64,000 nucleotides of DNA from Agrococcus terreus (GTDB lineage Bacteria > Actinomycetota > Actinomycetes > Actinomycetales > Microbacteriaceae), in the NCBI RefSeq assembly GCF_014645235.1, contig NZ_BMLM01000001.1:1364001-1428000 (forward strand), read 5' to 3'. Shown one piece after another: positions 55,807 through 64,000 of this stretch (position 1 is its first letter; every line of letters begins with the position of its first letter). The notes under the pieces were generated by a model. It saw only the letters and a list, made by a program, of their open reading frames with translations, had not been told where the DNA came from and searched no databases. A program made the translations under genes and the position numbers.

Positions 55807-57671
55807 ACCTCGAACTGCCCCGACTCGAGGCGCGCCTTGACCTGCCCGAGGTAGCGGGCGGCGTCGGCGCCGTCGATGATGCGGTGGTCGTACGACAGGG
55901 CGAGGTAGACCATCGAGCGGATCGCGATCGAGTCCTGGCCGTCGACCGACACGACCACGGCGCGCTTCACGACCGAGCCGACGCCGAGGATGGCGCGCTG
56001 CGGCTGGAAGACGACCGGCGTGTCGAACAGCGCGCCGCGCGAGCCCGTGTTCGTCAGCGTGAACGTGCCGCCGGCGAGCTCGTCCGGGCTCAGCTTGTTG
56101 TCGCGGGTGCGCTGCGCGAGGTCGGCGATGTCGGCCGTCAGCTCGCGGATGCTCTTCGAGCCCGCGTCGCGGATGACCGGCGTCAGCAGGCCGCGCTCGG
56201 TGTCGACCGCCATCGAGAGGTTCTCGACGTCGGGGTAGGTGATCTGCTCGCCGTCGTCCGTCGAGTTGATGATCGGGTGCGACTTGAGCGCCTCGACCGC
56301 CGCCTGCGTGAAGAACGGCAGGAAGGTGAGCTTGTTGCCGGTCTCCTGCTGGAACGACGCCTTCTTCGCCTCGCGGAGCTGCGCGACCTTCGTCACGTCG
56401 ACCTCCACGACGGTCGTGAGCTGCGCGAGCTGCTGCATCGACTCGACGGCGCGCTTCGCCACCACCTTGCGGAGGCGCGTGAGCGGTGCCTGCGTGCCGC
56501 GGAGCTCCGACACCTCGACCTCGACGGGCTTCGCCGACGCGGCGCCCTCGGCGGCCGCGGGCTTCGCCTCGGCCGCGGCGAGCACGTCCTCCTTGCGGAT
56601 GCGGCCGCCGACACCCGTGCCGGTGAGGCTCGAGAGGTCGACGCCCTGCTCGTTCGCGAGCTTGCGCACGATCGGCGTCACGTACGGCGAGCCGCCGCCC
56701 TGCGCGGGCGCGGCCGCCGGCTTCGCGGGAGCCGCTGCCGGCTTCGCGGGCGCGGCCGGAGCCGAGGCGGGCTTCGCGGGGGCCGAGGGCGCGGCTGCCT
56801 TCGGGGCCTCCTGCTTCGGGGCTTCCTCCTTCGGCTGCTCGGCCTCGGGGGCCTTCGCGGGCTCGGGCTGCTCGGTCGATGGCTCCGCCGGGGCGGCCTG
56901 CGGCGCGGGCGCCGCATCCTGCTCCTGCGCGCTGCTGTCCGACTCGGCGGGCTCGTCGGCCTCGGGGGCGCTGCCGCCCGCCTCGCCGCCGACGCGCGCG
57001 ATGACCGCGCCGACCTCGATCGTCTCGTCCTCCTGGGCGAGGATCTCGGTGAGCGTGCCGGCGACCGGCGAGGGGACCTCGGTGTCGACCTTGTCGGTCG
57101 AGACCTCGACGATGGGCTCGTCGACCGCGACCTCGTCGCCCACGGCCTTCAGCCAGCGGGTGATCGTGCCCTCGGTGACCGACTCGCCGAGCGCGGGGAG
57201 CGCGATGTCGGTGCCGCCGCCCGAGGCGGGCTTCGCCTCGGCCTGCGGGGCCTCCTCGGGCGTGGCGCCCGACTGCTCGGTGCCGCCCTGGTCGCCCTGG
57301 TCGGCCTCCTGCGAGGGGGAGTCCTGCGCCTCGGCGGCTGCCTCCTCGTCGACCTCCTGGTCGGCCTCGGAGTCGGCGGGCGCGGCCTCGGCGGCCGGGG
57401 CCTCCGACGCGTCGTCGCCGCCGGCGGGCGCGTCGCCCGCGTCGCCGACGCGCGCGATGACGGCGCCGACCTCGATGGTGTCGTCCTCGTCGGCGAGGAT
57501 CTCGGTGAGCGTGCCCGCGACGGGCGACGGCACCTCGGTGTCGACCTTGTCGGTCGAGACCTCGACGATGGGCTCGTCGACGGCGACCTCGTCGCCGACC
57601 GCCTTCAGCCAGCGGGTGATCGTGCCCTCGGTGACGCTCTCGCCCAGGGCGGGGAGCTGGATGTCGGTCAT
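55803..57671 (-). CDS. Dihydrolipoyl acyltransferase (E2), two lipoyl domains
   Basis: A 622-residue E2. Lipoyl domain 1 is at 1-77 with lipoyl Lys42, and lipoyl domain 2 at 154-231 with Lys194; both have EVSTDKVDTEVPSP. Acidic and Ala/Pro linkers separate them. The E3-binding domain is at ~328-363 (TPIVRKLANEQGVDLSSLTGTGVGGRIRKEDV). The catalytic domain runs to the end with SYDHRIIDGADAARYLG. In actinobacteria a single such E2 can serve both pyruvate and 2-oxoglutarate complexes, so sucB or dlaT naming is not decidable. lpd lies 22 bp upstream on the same strand. Confidence 0.95.
   Translation of the reverse strand: MTDIQLPALGESVTEGTITRWLKAVGDEVAVDEPIVEVSTDKVDTEVPSPVAGTLTEILADEDDTIEVGAVIARVGDAGDAPAGGDDASEAPAAEAAPADSEADQEVDEEAAAEAQDSPSQEADQGDQGGTEQSGATPEEAPQAEAKPASGGGTDIALPALGESVTEGTITRWLKAVGDEVAVDEPIVEVSTDKVDTEVPSPVAGTLTEILAQEDETIEVGAVIARVGGEAGGSAPEADEPAESDSSAQEQDAAPAPQAAPAEPSTEQPEPAKAPEAEQPKEEAPKQEAPKAAAPSAPAKPASAPAAPAKPAAAPAKPAAAPAQGGGSPYVTPIVRKLANEQGVDLSSLTGTGVGGRIRKEDVLAAAEAKPAAAEGAASAKPVEVEVSELRGTQAPLTRLRKVVAKRAVESMQQLAQLTTVVEVDVTKVAQLREAKKASFQQETGNKLTFLPFFTQAAVEALKSHPIINSTDDGEQITYPDVENLSMAVDTERGLLTPVIRDAGSKSIRELTADIADLAQRTRDNKLSPDELAGGTFTLTNTGSRGALFDTPVVFQPQRAILGVGSVVKRAVVVSVDGQDSIAIRSMVYLALSYDHRIIDGADAARYLGQVKARLESGQFEV
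56979..57212 (-). repeat. DNA-level duplication of the lipoyl domain (second copy; first is 57441-57671)
   Basis: The two lipoyl-domain segments of the E2 gene are nearly identical in protein, about two differences over ~70 residues. They are also highly similar in DNA, including long identical runs such as ACGATCACCCGCTGGCTGAA. Confidence 0.85.
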
Positions 57672-57693
57672 TGCGTGTCTCCTGTGGCTTCGA

Positions 57694-59067
57694 TCAGATG
57701 GCGTGGAGCGGGGTGCCGGCGAGCTTGAGGTGCGTCTCGCCGATCGACTCGTGCTGCGTCGGGTGCGCGTGGATGAGGTGCGCGACGTCCTCCGGGTAGG
57801 CCTCCCAGTTGACGATGAGCTGCGCCTCGCCGATGAGCTCGCCGACGCGGCGGCCGATCATGTGGATGCCGACGACGGGGCCGTCCTTGACGCGCACGGC
57901 CTTCACCGAGCCGGTCGTGCCGACGATCTCGCTCTTGGCGTTGCCGCCGAGCGAGTACTCGTACGACTCGATGGCGTCGGCGCCGAACTGCTCCTTGGCC
58001 TTGGCCTCGGTGTAGCCCACCGAGGCGACCTCGGGGTCGCAGTAGGTGACCTTGGGGATGTTGACGTCCTCGACCATGCGGGGCTCGAGGCCGGCGATCT
58101 GCTCGGCGACGAAGATGCCCTGCTGGTAGCCGCGGTGCGCGAGCTGCAGGCCGGGGACGATGTCGCCGACGGCGTAGACGCCGGGCACCGAGGTCTGGAG
58201 GGTCTCGTCGACCGTGACGAAGCCGCGGTCCAGCTGCACGCCGACCTCCTCGTAGCCGAGGCCGGCCGTCGAGGGGCCGCGGCCGACGGCGACGAGCAGC
58301 AGGTCGGCGTCGATGGTCTCGCCCGTCTCGAGCGAGACGTGCACGCCCGAGTCGTCCTGCGTGACGCCCGAGAAGCGGGCGCCGAGCTTGAACTGGATGC
58401 CGCGCTTCTTGTAGGCGCGCTCGAGCTGCTTCGAGACGGACTCCTCCTCGTTCGGGACGAGGTGGGGGAGGCCCTCGATGATCGTGACCTCGGCGCCGAA
58501 CGAGCGCCAGACGCTCGCGAACTCGACGCCGATGACGCCGCCGCCGAGCACGGCCACGCGCTCCGGGATCCAGTCGAGCTGCAGGGCCTGCTCGCTCGTG
58601 ATGACGTTGCCGGTGATCTCGAGGCCGGGGAGCGACTTCGAGAACGAGCCGGTGGCGAGCACGATGCTCTTGCCCGTGAGGGTCTGGTCGCCGACCTGGA
58701 CGGTCGTGGGCGACGCGAGGCGGCCGTCGCCCTCGACGACGGTGATGCCCTTGTTCTTGATGAGCCCCTGGAGGCCCTTGTACTTCTTCGTGATGATGCC
58801 CTCGCGGAAGGCCTTCACGCGCTCGATGTCGATGCCCTTGAGCTCGGCGTCGACGCCGGCCTCGGCCGACTCGCGCACGACGTCCGCGACCTCGCCCGAG
58901 TGGAGCATCGCCTTCGTCGGCACGCAGCCGCGGTGCAGGCAGGTGCCGCCGAGCTTGTCCTTCTCGACGATCGCGACGGTCTTGCCGAGCTGCACGGCCC
59001 GCAGCGCGACGGCGTAGCCCGCGCTGCCTCCGCCCAGGACGACGATGTCAAAGCTCTGATCGGACAC
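57694..59067 (-). CDS. lpdA: Dihydrolipoyl dehydrogenase (E3)
   Basis: A 457-residue flavoprotein that reoxidises dihydrolipoyl groups. FAD motif is FDIVVLGGGSAGYAVALRA, redox disulfide GGTCLHRGCVPTKA, NAD motif VAVLGGGVIGVEFASVW, FAD motif 2 VYAVGDIVPGLQLAHRG and the catalytic His/Glu in HAHPTQHESIGE. GTG 59067 follows AAGGAGCGAGTGC; the upstream in-frame ATG is not preceded by a ribosome-binding site. It is the first gene of lpdA-E2. Confidence 0.96.
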   Translation of the reverse strand: MSDQSFDIVVLGGGSAGYAVALRAVQLGKTVAIVEKDKLGGTCLHRGCVPTKAMLHSGEVADVVRESAEAGVDAELKGIDIERVKAFREGIITKKYKGLQGLIKNKGITVVEGDGRLASPTTVQVGDQTLTGKSIVLATGSFSKSLPGLEITGNVITSEQALQLDWIPERVAVLGGGVIGVEFASVWRSFGAEVTIIEGLPHLVPNEEESVSKQLERAYKKRGIQFKLGARFSGVTQDDSGVHVSLETGETIDADLLLVAVGRGPSTAGLGYEEVGVQLDRGFVTVDETLQTSVPGVYAVGDIVPGLQLAHRGYQQGIFVAEQIAGLEPRMVEDVNIPKVTYCDPEVASVGYTEAKAKEQFGADAIESYEYSLGGNAKSEIVGTTGSVKAVRVKDGPVVGIHMIGRRVGELIGEAQLIVNWEAYPEDVAHLIHAHPTQHESIGETHLKLAGTPLHAI

Positions 59068-59203
59068 GCACTCGCTCCTTCTGGGTCCCGATGCCGCACG
59101 GCTGGGCGCGGCTGTGCACGACGGAGGGCTGCCTGTGCGCAGCCGCGTCTGTGCCAACCCTATCCCGAGCCGTCGGACGCTCCCGGCGCGTTCGCCCAGC
59201 GCG

Positions 59204-60652
59204 TCAGGAGGCGGAGCGCGCGAGCCCGGCCACCACGCGGAGCAGGCCGCGCACCGCGGCGCCCGTCGCGCCGGAGGGCGTGTGGCCGTAGGCGCCGCCC
59301 GTGTTCATGGACGGCCCGGCGATGTCGATGTGCGCCCACGGGATGGGCGAGCCGTCGCGCTCGCCCACGAACTCGTTGAGGAACGCGGCCGCGAGCAGCA
59401 TGCCGCCCGAGCGGTTGCCGACCTTCGCGTTCATGAGGTCGGCGACCTGGCTCTCGAGCATCGGCCGCATCTCCTCGGGGATGGGCATGGGCCAGACGAG
59501 CTCGCCGACCTCGGTGCACGCGGCGACGACCTGGTCGACGAAGGCGCCGTCGTTGCCCATGACGCCGGCGACGCGGTCGCCGAGGGCCACGACCTGCGCG
59601 CCCGTGAGCGTCGCGACGTCGATGATCGCGTCGGGCTGCGCCTCGGTGGCGAGCACGAGGCCGTCGGCCATGACGAGGCGGCCCTCGGCGTCGGTGTTCG
59701 TGACCTCGACGGTGGTGCCGCCGCGGAGGGTGATGACGTCGTCGGGGCGCGTGGAGGTCGACGAGACCATGTTCTCGGCGAGGCAGAGGTGCGCGGTGAT
59801 GCGGATGGGCAGGTGCAGCGCGGCGGCGGCGACGGCGACGGCGTAGACGGCGGCGGCGCCGGCCATGTCGTACTTCATGTGCTGCATCGAGGCCGCCGGC
59901 TTCAGCGAGAGGCCGCCCGAGTCGAAGGTGATGCCCTTGCCGACGAGCACGACGTGCTTCGCGGCGCCCTCGGGGGCGTGCTCGACCGTGACGAGGCGGG
60001 GCGGGCGGCTCGAGCCCTGGCCGACGCCGATGAGGCCGCCGAAGCCCTCGCGGCGCAGGCGCTCCTCGTCGCGGACCGTCACCGACAGGCCCGTCGCCTC
60101 GGCCTCCGCGACGACGCGGTCGGCGAAGGCGCCGGGGCTGAGGAGGTTCGGCGGCGTGTTCGCGAGGTCGCGGGTCGTCCACACGGCCTGCGCGGCGATC
60201 GTCGCCTCGGCGACGACGGACGCGGCGACCTCGGCGTCGCCGGCGACGACGGCGATCTCGCAGAGCGCGAGCGGCTCCTGCTTCTTAGGGCCCTCGTAGC
60301 GGTAGGCGCCGAGCGCGGCGCCCTCGAGCACCGCGTGGACGTCGTCGCTCGACGAGACGGGGAGCGCGACGGCGAGCGAGGCGACGTCGCGGAGGCCGCG
60401 GACGGCGGCGCCGGCCGCCTCGCGCAGGCGCTGGGGCGTCGAGCGGTCGCCGAGGCCCACGAACGCGATGCGGCGGCCGTCGACGACGGTGCGCACGAGC
60501 TGCTCGCGCTTGCCCGTCACGCCCAGCGCCGCGAGCAGCTCGGGGTCGAAGCCCGGCGCCTGCGGCTCGTCGCCGCCGAGCACGCCGTGCACGGTGAGCT
60601 CGGCGGTGGCGTCGTCGGTGCTGGGGATGATGGAGAGCGCGGGGATCGGCAT
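59204..60652 (-). CDS. pepA: Leucyl aminopeptidase (M17)
   Basis: A 482-residue dizinc cytosolic aminopeptidase. Metal/catalytic motifs are VGKGITFDSGGLSLKP, MKYDMAGAAAV and the family signature NTDAEGRLVMADGL, with ATLTGAQVVALG later. ATG 60652 is eight bases after TATCCT 60666-60661, near-leaderless. It is divergent from the PAC2 gene, 82 bp between starts. Confidence 0.95.
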   Translation of the reverse strand: MPIPALSIIPSTDDATAELTVHGVLGGDEPQAPGFDPELLAALGVTGKREQLVRTVVDGRRIAFVGLGDRSTPQRLREAAGAAVRGLRDVASLAVALPVSSSDDVHAVLEGAALGAYRYEGPKKQEPLALCEIAVVAGDAEVAASVVAEATIAAQAVWTTRDLANTPPNLLSPGAFADRVVAEAEATGLSVTVRDEERLRREGFGGLIGVGQGSSRPPRLVTVEHAPEGAAKHVVLVGKGITFDSGGLSLKPAASMQHMKYDMAGAAAVYAVAVAAAALHLPIRITAHLCLAENMVSSTSTRPDDVITLRGGTTVEVTNTDAEGRLVMADGLVLATEAQPDAIIDVATLTGAQVVALGDRVAGVMGNDGAFVDQVVAACTEVGELVWPMPIPEEMRPMLESQVADLMNAKVGNRSGGMLLAAAFLNEFVGERDGSPIPWAHIDIAGPSMNTGGAYGHTPSGATGAAVRGLLRVVAGLARSAS

Positions 60653-60734
60653 GGTGCACGAGGATACCGGCGCTCGGCGATGCCGACGCCCGTCGGCGGA
60701 CGCCGTGGCGGGCGCCGCTCACTAGGCTGGAGCG

Positions 60735-61655
60735 GTGATCGAGCCGCGCGACCTGACCATGGACCTGGAGGACCTGGGCACGGTGCCGCGCGGCCTCGAC
60801 CTCGTCATCGCGATCCACGGCTTCGTCGACGCCGGCCAGGCAGCCGAGGCCGCCGCCGCGGCCGTGCTCGACACGCTGCCGCACCGTCCGGTGGTCGCGT
60901 TCGACACCGACCTGCTCATCGACCACCGCTCGCGCCGGCCGCGGATGCTGTTCGACGAGGACCACATCGAGGAGTACCTGCCGCACTCGCTGTCGCTGCT
61001 GCTCGTCGAGGACGACGCCGGCGCGCCGTTCCTGCTGCTCACCGGACCCGAGCCCGACTGGCTGTGGGAGCGCTTCACCGACCGGCTGCTCGAGCTCGTC
61101 GACGAGCTCGAGGTGGCGTCGACGACGATCATCGCGTCGATCGGCATGCCAGTCCCGCACACGCGCCCGCTCACCACGACGGTCTCCGGCAACCGCGCCG
61201 AGCTCATCGAGCAGTACTCGGCGTGGAAGCCCGTCTCTTCGGCGCCCGCGTCGGTGATCCACCGGATCGAGCACCGCCTCCACCTCTCCGCACCGGTCGC
61301 GACGTTCACCGTGCTCGTGCCCCACTACATCGGGGAGTCCGGCTCGGCCGGCCCCGCGCTCGCGGCGCTCGAGGGCGTGACGAGCGCGACGGGGCTCGCG
61401 TTCCGCACCGAGGAGCTGCGGCAGGCCGACCGCGAGTTCCAGCAGCTCGTCGCGCAGCAGATGGAGACGAACGAGGAGCTCCAGCGCGTCGTGAAGACGC
61501 TCGAGGCGCGCTACGACGCGTTCATGGCGCAGTCGTCGGTGCGCTCGCCCCTCACCGACGAGGACGGCTCGCTGCCGAGCGCCGACGAGATCGCGGAGGA
61601 GCTGGAGCGGTACCTGCGCGGCCGCCGCAGCGGCGACGGGGACCTGCTGCTGTGA
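60735..61655 (+). CDS. PAC2-family protein (proteasome-assembly-chaperone-like)
   Basis: A 306-residue PAC2 protein: LVIAIHGFVDAGQAAEAAAAAVLDTL and VVAFDTDLLIDHRSRRP at the N-terminus, FLLLTGPEPDWLWERF in the middle, VPHYIGESGSAGPALAALEGV, then a helical C-terminus. It resembles actinobacterial PAC2 proteins; no proteasome gene is in the window. GTG 60735 lies six bases after TAGGCT 60723-60728 (leaderless). Confidence 0.9.
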   Translation: MIEPRDLTMDLEDLGTVPRGLDLVIAIHGFVDAGQAAEAAAAAVLDTLPHRPVVAFDTDLLIDHRSRRPRMLFDEDHIEEYLPHSLSLLLVEDDAGAPFLLLTGPEPDWLWERFTDRLLELVDELEVASTTIIASIGMPVPHTRPLTTTVSGNRAELIEQYSAWKPVSSAPASVIHRIEHRLHLSAPVATFTVLVPHYIGESGSAGPALAALEGVTSATGLAFRTEELRQADREFQQLVAQQMETNEELQRVVKTLEARYDAFMAQSSVRSPLTDEDGSLPSADEIAEELERYLRGRRSGDGDLLL

Positions 61656-61665
61656 GCGCGCGCCG

Positions 61666-63000
61666 ATGAACAGCGCGCGCTCCTGGGTGGTGTGGGGCGT
61701 CGGCGCCCTCGCGTACATCGCCGCGATCCTGCACCGCTCCTCGCTCGGCGTCGCCGTGCCGGACGCCGCGGCCCGCTTCGAGGTGCAGGCGGCCCTGCTC
61801 TCGACGCTCGGCGCCGTGCAGCTGGCCGTCTACGCCGTGATGCAGATCCCCGTCGGCGTGCTGCTCGACCGCTACGGCCCGCGCGTGCTCATCGCCTCCG
61901 GGGCGGCGATCATGGCCGCCGGCCAGCTGGTCGTCGCGCTCGCGGAGGACCTTCCCGTGGCGGTCGCCGGCCGCGTGCTCGTCGGCCTCGGCGACGCCGC
62001 CACCTTCATCTCCGTCATCCGCCTCCAGGCGGGCTGGTTCCGAGGCCCGATCGTCGCGCAGATGTCGCAGTGGACCGCGACGGCCGGCCAGCTCGGCCAG
62101 CTGCTCTCGGTCGTGCCGTTCGCCTGGCTGCTGCACCAGGTCGGCTGGACGCTCTCGTTCGGCTCGCTCGCCATCGTCGGCGCGGTCGCGCTCGTGCTCG
62201 TGCTCGTGCTCGTCTTCGACTCCCCGAAGGGCGAGCCGCCGCTCGCCACGGGGTCGATCGAGCTGCCGCAGGGCTGGTGGCCGCGGCTGCTCTCGACGCT
62301 CCGCCGGCCGGGCACGCAGCTCGGCCTCTGGACGCACTTCGCGCTGCTCGCGACGCCGAACATGTTCATGCTGTTCTGGGGCTACCCGATGCTCGTCGAC
62401 GGGCTCGGGTACGAGCGCACGGCGGCGGCGGGGCTCCTCTCGATCACGGTCGTGACGGGCATGGTCGTGGGCCCGATCATCGGCATCGCCACCGCGCGCT
62501 TCCCGCTCCGGCGGTCGAACCTCGTGCTCGCGATCGTCGGCCTCCTCGTCGTCACCTGGGCGCTCGTGGTCGGCTGGCCGGAGCGGCCGCCTGCCTGGTT
62601 GCTCGTGGTGCTCGTCGTGGTGCTCGGCATCGCCGGGCCCGGGTCGACGGTCGGCTTCGACTTCGCCCGCACCTTCAACCCGCTCCGCACCCTGGGCGCC
62701 GCGAACGGCGTCGTCAACGTCGGCGGCTTCGCCGCGAGCTTCGCGATGATGCCCGTCGTCGGCCTCGTGCTCGACCTCGTGCACCACGCGCGGCTCGACG
62801 CGGGGGAGGAAGCGGCGCTCTACGACTGGGCGGGCTTCCGGATCGCGCTGTGCGTGCAGTTCGTGGTGCTCGTGCTCGGCGCCGTGATGATCCTGCGCGC
62901 GCGTCGCCGCACCCGCCTCCAGCTCCGCGAGGAGGAGGGCATCGAGGTCGGGCCGGTGTGGCGCGCGATCGCCCGCTGGCTGCGGGATCGCCGCGCCTGA
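61666..63000 (+). CDS. MFS transporter
   Basis: A 444-residue transporter with twelve hydrophobic segments. [22 protein letters not shown] and the loop-2 motif [13 protein letters not shown] are MFS features; [20 protein letters not shown] follows. The sequence resembles a nitrate/glyoxylate-like MFS branch, but the substrate is not clear. It starts 10 bp after the PAC2 stop, so it is probably co-transcribed. A terminator hairpin lies at 63023-63041. Confidence 0.9.
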   Translation: MNSARSWVVWGVGALAYIAAILHRSSLGVAVPDAAARFEVQAALLSTLGAVQLAVYAVMQIPVGVLLDRYGPRVLIASGAAIMAAGQLVVALAEDLPVAVAGRVLVGLGDAATFISVIRLQAGWFRGPIVAQMSQWTATAGQLGQLLSVVPFAWLLHQVGWTLSFGSLAIVGAVALVLVLVLVFDSPKGEPPLATGSIELPQGWWPRLLSTLRRPGTQLGLWTHFALLATPNMFMLFWGYPMLVDGLGYERTAAAGLLSITVVTGMVVGPIIGIATARFPLRRSNLVLAIVGLLVVTWALVVGWPERPPAWLLVVLVVVLGIAGPGSTVGFDFARTFNPLRTLGAANGVVNVGGFAASFAMMPVVGLVLDLVHHARLDAGEEAALYDWAGFRIALCVQFVVLVLGAVMILRARRRTRLQLREEEGIEVGPVWRAIARWLRDRRA

Positions 63001-63022
63001 GCCCGTCCCGGCCGGCCATCGC

Positions 63023-63041
63023 GGGGCCGTCGCGGCCCCTT
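63023..63041 (+). terminator. Terminator after the MFS gene
   Basis: GGGGCC 63023-63028 pairs with GGCCCC 63034-63039 around GTCGC, followed by TT. Confidence 0.6.
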
Positions 63042-63078
63042 CGGGGACACGCGGGAATGCCTATGCCACACCTGGCGC

Positions 63079-63131
63079 TATACTGTCAAGACCGACCCAG
63101 TCGAGACCGCGCTCCGGCGCAGGACTTGACA
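63079..63131 (+). promoter_or_regulatory. sigA promoter and structured leader
   Basis: TATACT at 63079-63084 is the closest match to a consensus -10 in the window, placing the start near 63091 and giving a ~131-nt leader. TGTCAAG 63084-63090 and CTTGACA 63125-63131 are inverted copies, as are GACCCA/TGGGTC and CAGTCGA/TCGACTG in between and after, so the leader can fold. Confidence 0.6.
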
Positions 63132-63221
63132 TGGGTCATTCGACTGCCCCGAGATCGACCGCCCGCGCTCGATCAGCCCGCGAGGCCCGCCCCGCAGGCG
63201 CCCGCACCGACCGGAGGACCC

Positions 63222-64000
63222 ATGCCAGCCAAGGAGACCACCACCGCGACGCGCCGTACGAAGGCGGAGGCCGCGGAGGCCGCCACGACGAGCGCGGCGA
63301 AGGAGCCCGCCGCCAAGGCGGCGCCGAAGACGGCGGCCAAGACGACGACGAAGGCCGCGGCCGCGAAGACGACGACCGGCAAGGCCGCCGCCACGAAGAC
63401 CGCCGCGACCAAGACCACGGCGACGAAGGCGAAGACGACGCGCGCGAAGGCCGCGACGGCCGATGGTGCCACCGCGGCCCCGAAGGCGCGCGGCGGCCGC
63501 AAGAAGGCCGCCGACCCCGTCGACGAGGTGCAGGCCGAGGAGGCCGCCGCCGCCGAGGCCCCCGAGGAGGAGGCGCCCGAGGAGGACGAGAAGGTCCACG
63601 TCGAGAAGCTCCCGACCGGCGCGCTGCGCCTCTCGGGCGACGACGACGAGCCCGCCGCCACGCAGATCACGGGTGCCACGGCCGACCCGGTCAAGGACTA
63701 CCTGAAGCAGATCGGCAAGGTCGCGCTCCTCAACGCCGAGCAGGAGGTCGACCTCGCCATGCGCATCGAGGCGGGCCTGTTCGCCGAGGAGCGCCTCTCG
63801 CTCGAGGGCGACGACCTCGACTGGCAGCTCAAGCGCGACCTCACCCGCATCGCCCGCGACGGCCAGCGCGCGAAGTCGCACCTGCTGGGCGCGAACCTCC
63901 GCCTCGTCGTCTCGCTCGCCAAGCGCTACACGGGCCGCGGCATGCAGTTCCTGGACCTCATCCAGGAGGGCAACCTCGGCCTCATCCGCGCCGTCGAGAA
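63222..64000 (+). CDS. sigA: Primary RNA polymerase sigma factor, 5' part (3'-truncated by window edge)
   Basis: ATG 63222 follows GGAGGACC and the frame is open to the edge, 259 complete codons. Residues 1-~95 are Lys/Ala/Thr-rich and histone-H1-like. Then an acidic stretch, region 1.2 ([32 protein letters not shown]) and region 2.1 ([35 protein letters not shown]). Regions 2.4, 3 and 4 are beyond the window. The window's minus-strand ORFs here are shadows. Confidence 0.95.
   Translation, partial: MPAKETTTATRRTKAEAAEAATTSAAKEPAAKAAPKTAAKTTTKAAAAKTTTGKAAATKTAATKTTATKAKTTRAKAATADGATAAPKARGGRKKAADPVDEVQAEEAAAAEAPEEEAPEEDEKVHVEKLPTGALRLSGDDDEPAATQITGATADPVKDYLKQIGKVALLNAEQEVDLAMRIEAGLFAEERLSLEGDDLDWQLKRDLTRIARDGQRAKSHLLGANLRLVVSLAKRYTGRGMQFLDLIQEGNLGLIRAVE

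Noticed and set aside
63126-63131. TTGACA as a -35 of a second sigA promoter
   Set aside because: No TANNNT follows at 16-18 bp; the hexamer is better explained as one arm of the leader inverted repeat.

Overview
The window is very GC-rich actinobacterial chromosome, roughly 70% GC or more by eye. It is almost fully coding, in overlapping operons with many GTG starts. Gene content and order point to the Micrococcales, most likely Microbacteriaceae. Examples are leuA-recO-uppS; glyS-dusB-dgt-dnaG; fasR-fabD-fabH-acpP-fabF; nif3 next to a coiled-coil CT398 protein and rnpB; glnA2-glnE with glnA1 nearby; and E2-lpd-pepA-PAC2-MFS-sigA. The genus is not decided by anything seen here. There is no prophage, transposase, integrase or CRISPR array; this is core chromosome.

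Layout: the 3' end of era (1-404); a NarL-type two-component system, a hydrolase and an FtsX-type ABC exporter (611-5520); a leucine leader and leuA-recO-uppS with a GH114 lipoprotein (5572-9904); a divergent nucleotidyltransferase; glyS-dusB-dgt-dnaG and tRNA-Asn (10710-16465); def, diverging from a DMT transporter/glycosyltransferase pair and a CAT-anticodon tRNA (16711-19553); singleton enzymes (19600-24876); the minus-strand fatty-acid operon fasR-fabD-fabH-acpP-fabF with aceE just upstream (24958-32488); a peroxiredoxin, tRNA-Val and an SDR; nif3 and the CT398-like protein; an MHS-type transporter diverging from RNase P RNA (33187-37522); the fructose PTS operon (37581-41379); ppgk, map and small genes (41507-45145); panB (45689-46564); nitrogen assimilation glnA2, glnE and glnA1 with a GlnR box (46691-53661); a pseudokinase-like membrane protein (54445-55806); dihydrolipoyl acyltransferase, lpd and pepA (55803-60652); PAC2, an MFS transporter and the 5' part of sigA (60735-64000).

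The genes link central carbon (fructose uptake, polyphosphate glucokinase, the AceE/E2/Lpd complex), fatty-acid synthesis, nitrogen assimilation (two glutamine synthetases and GlnE), cell-envelope lipid carriers, and replication/translation housekeeping.

The most notable non-coding signals are: (1) about twenty genes whose start codon lies 6-8 nt after a TANNNT -10 box, implying leaderless mRNAs; (2) a leuA leader whose own ORF looks leaderless and whose Leu codons are perfectly complementary to the leuA Shine-Dalgarno; (3) a full four-half-site GlnR box before glnA1; (4) a strong hairpin between acpP and fabF; (5) two families of interspersed palindromic repeats, one amplified into four exact-period 42-bp tandem units. 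No intergenic stretch over 300 bases lacks a gene or RNA.
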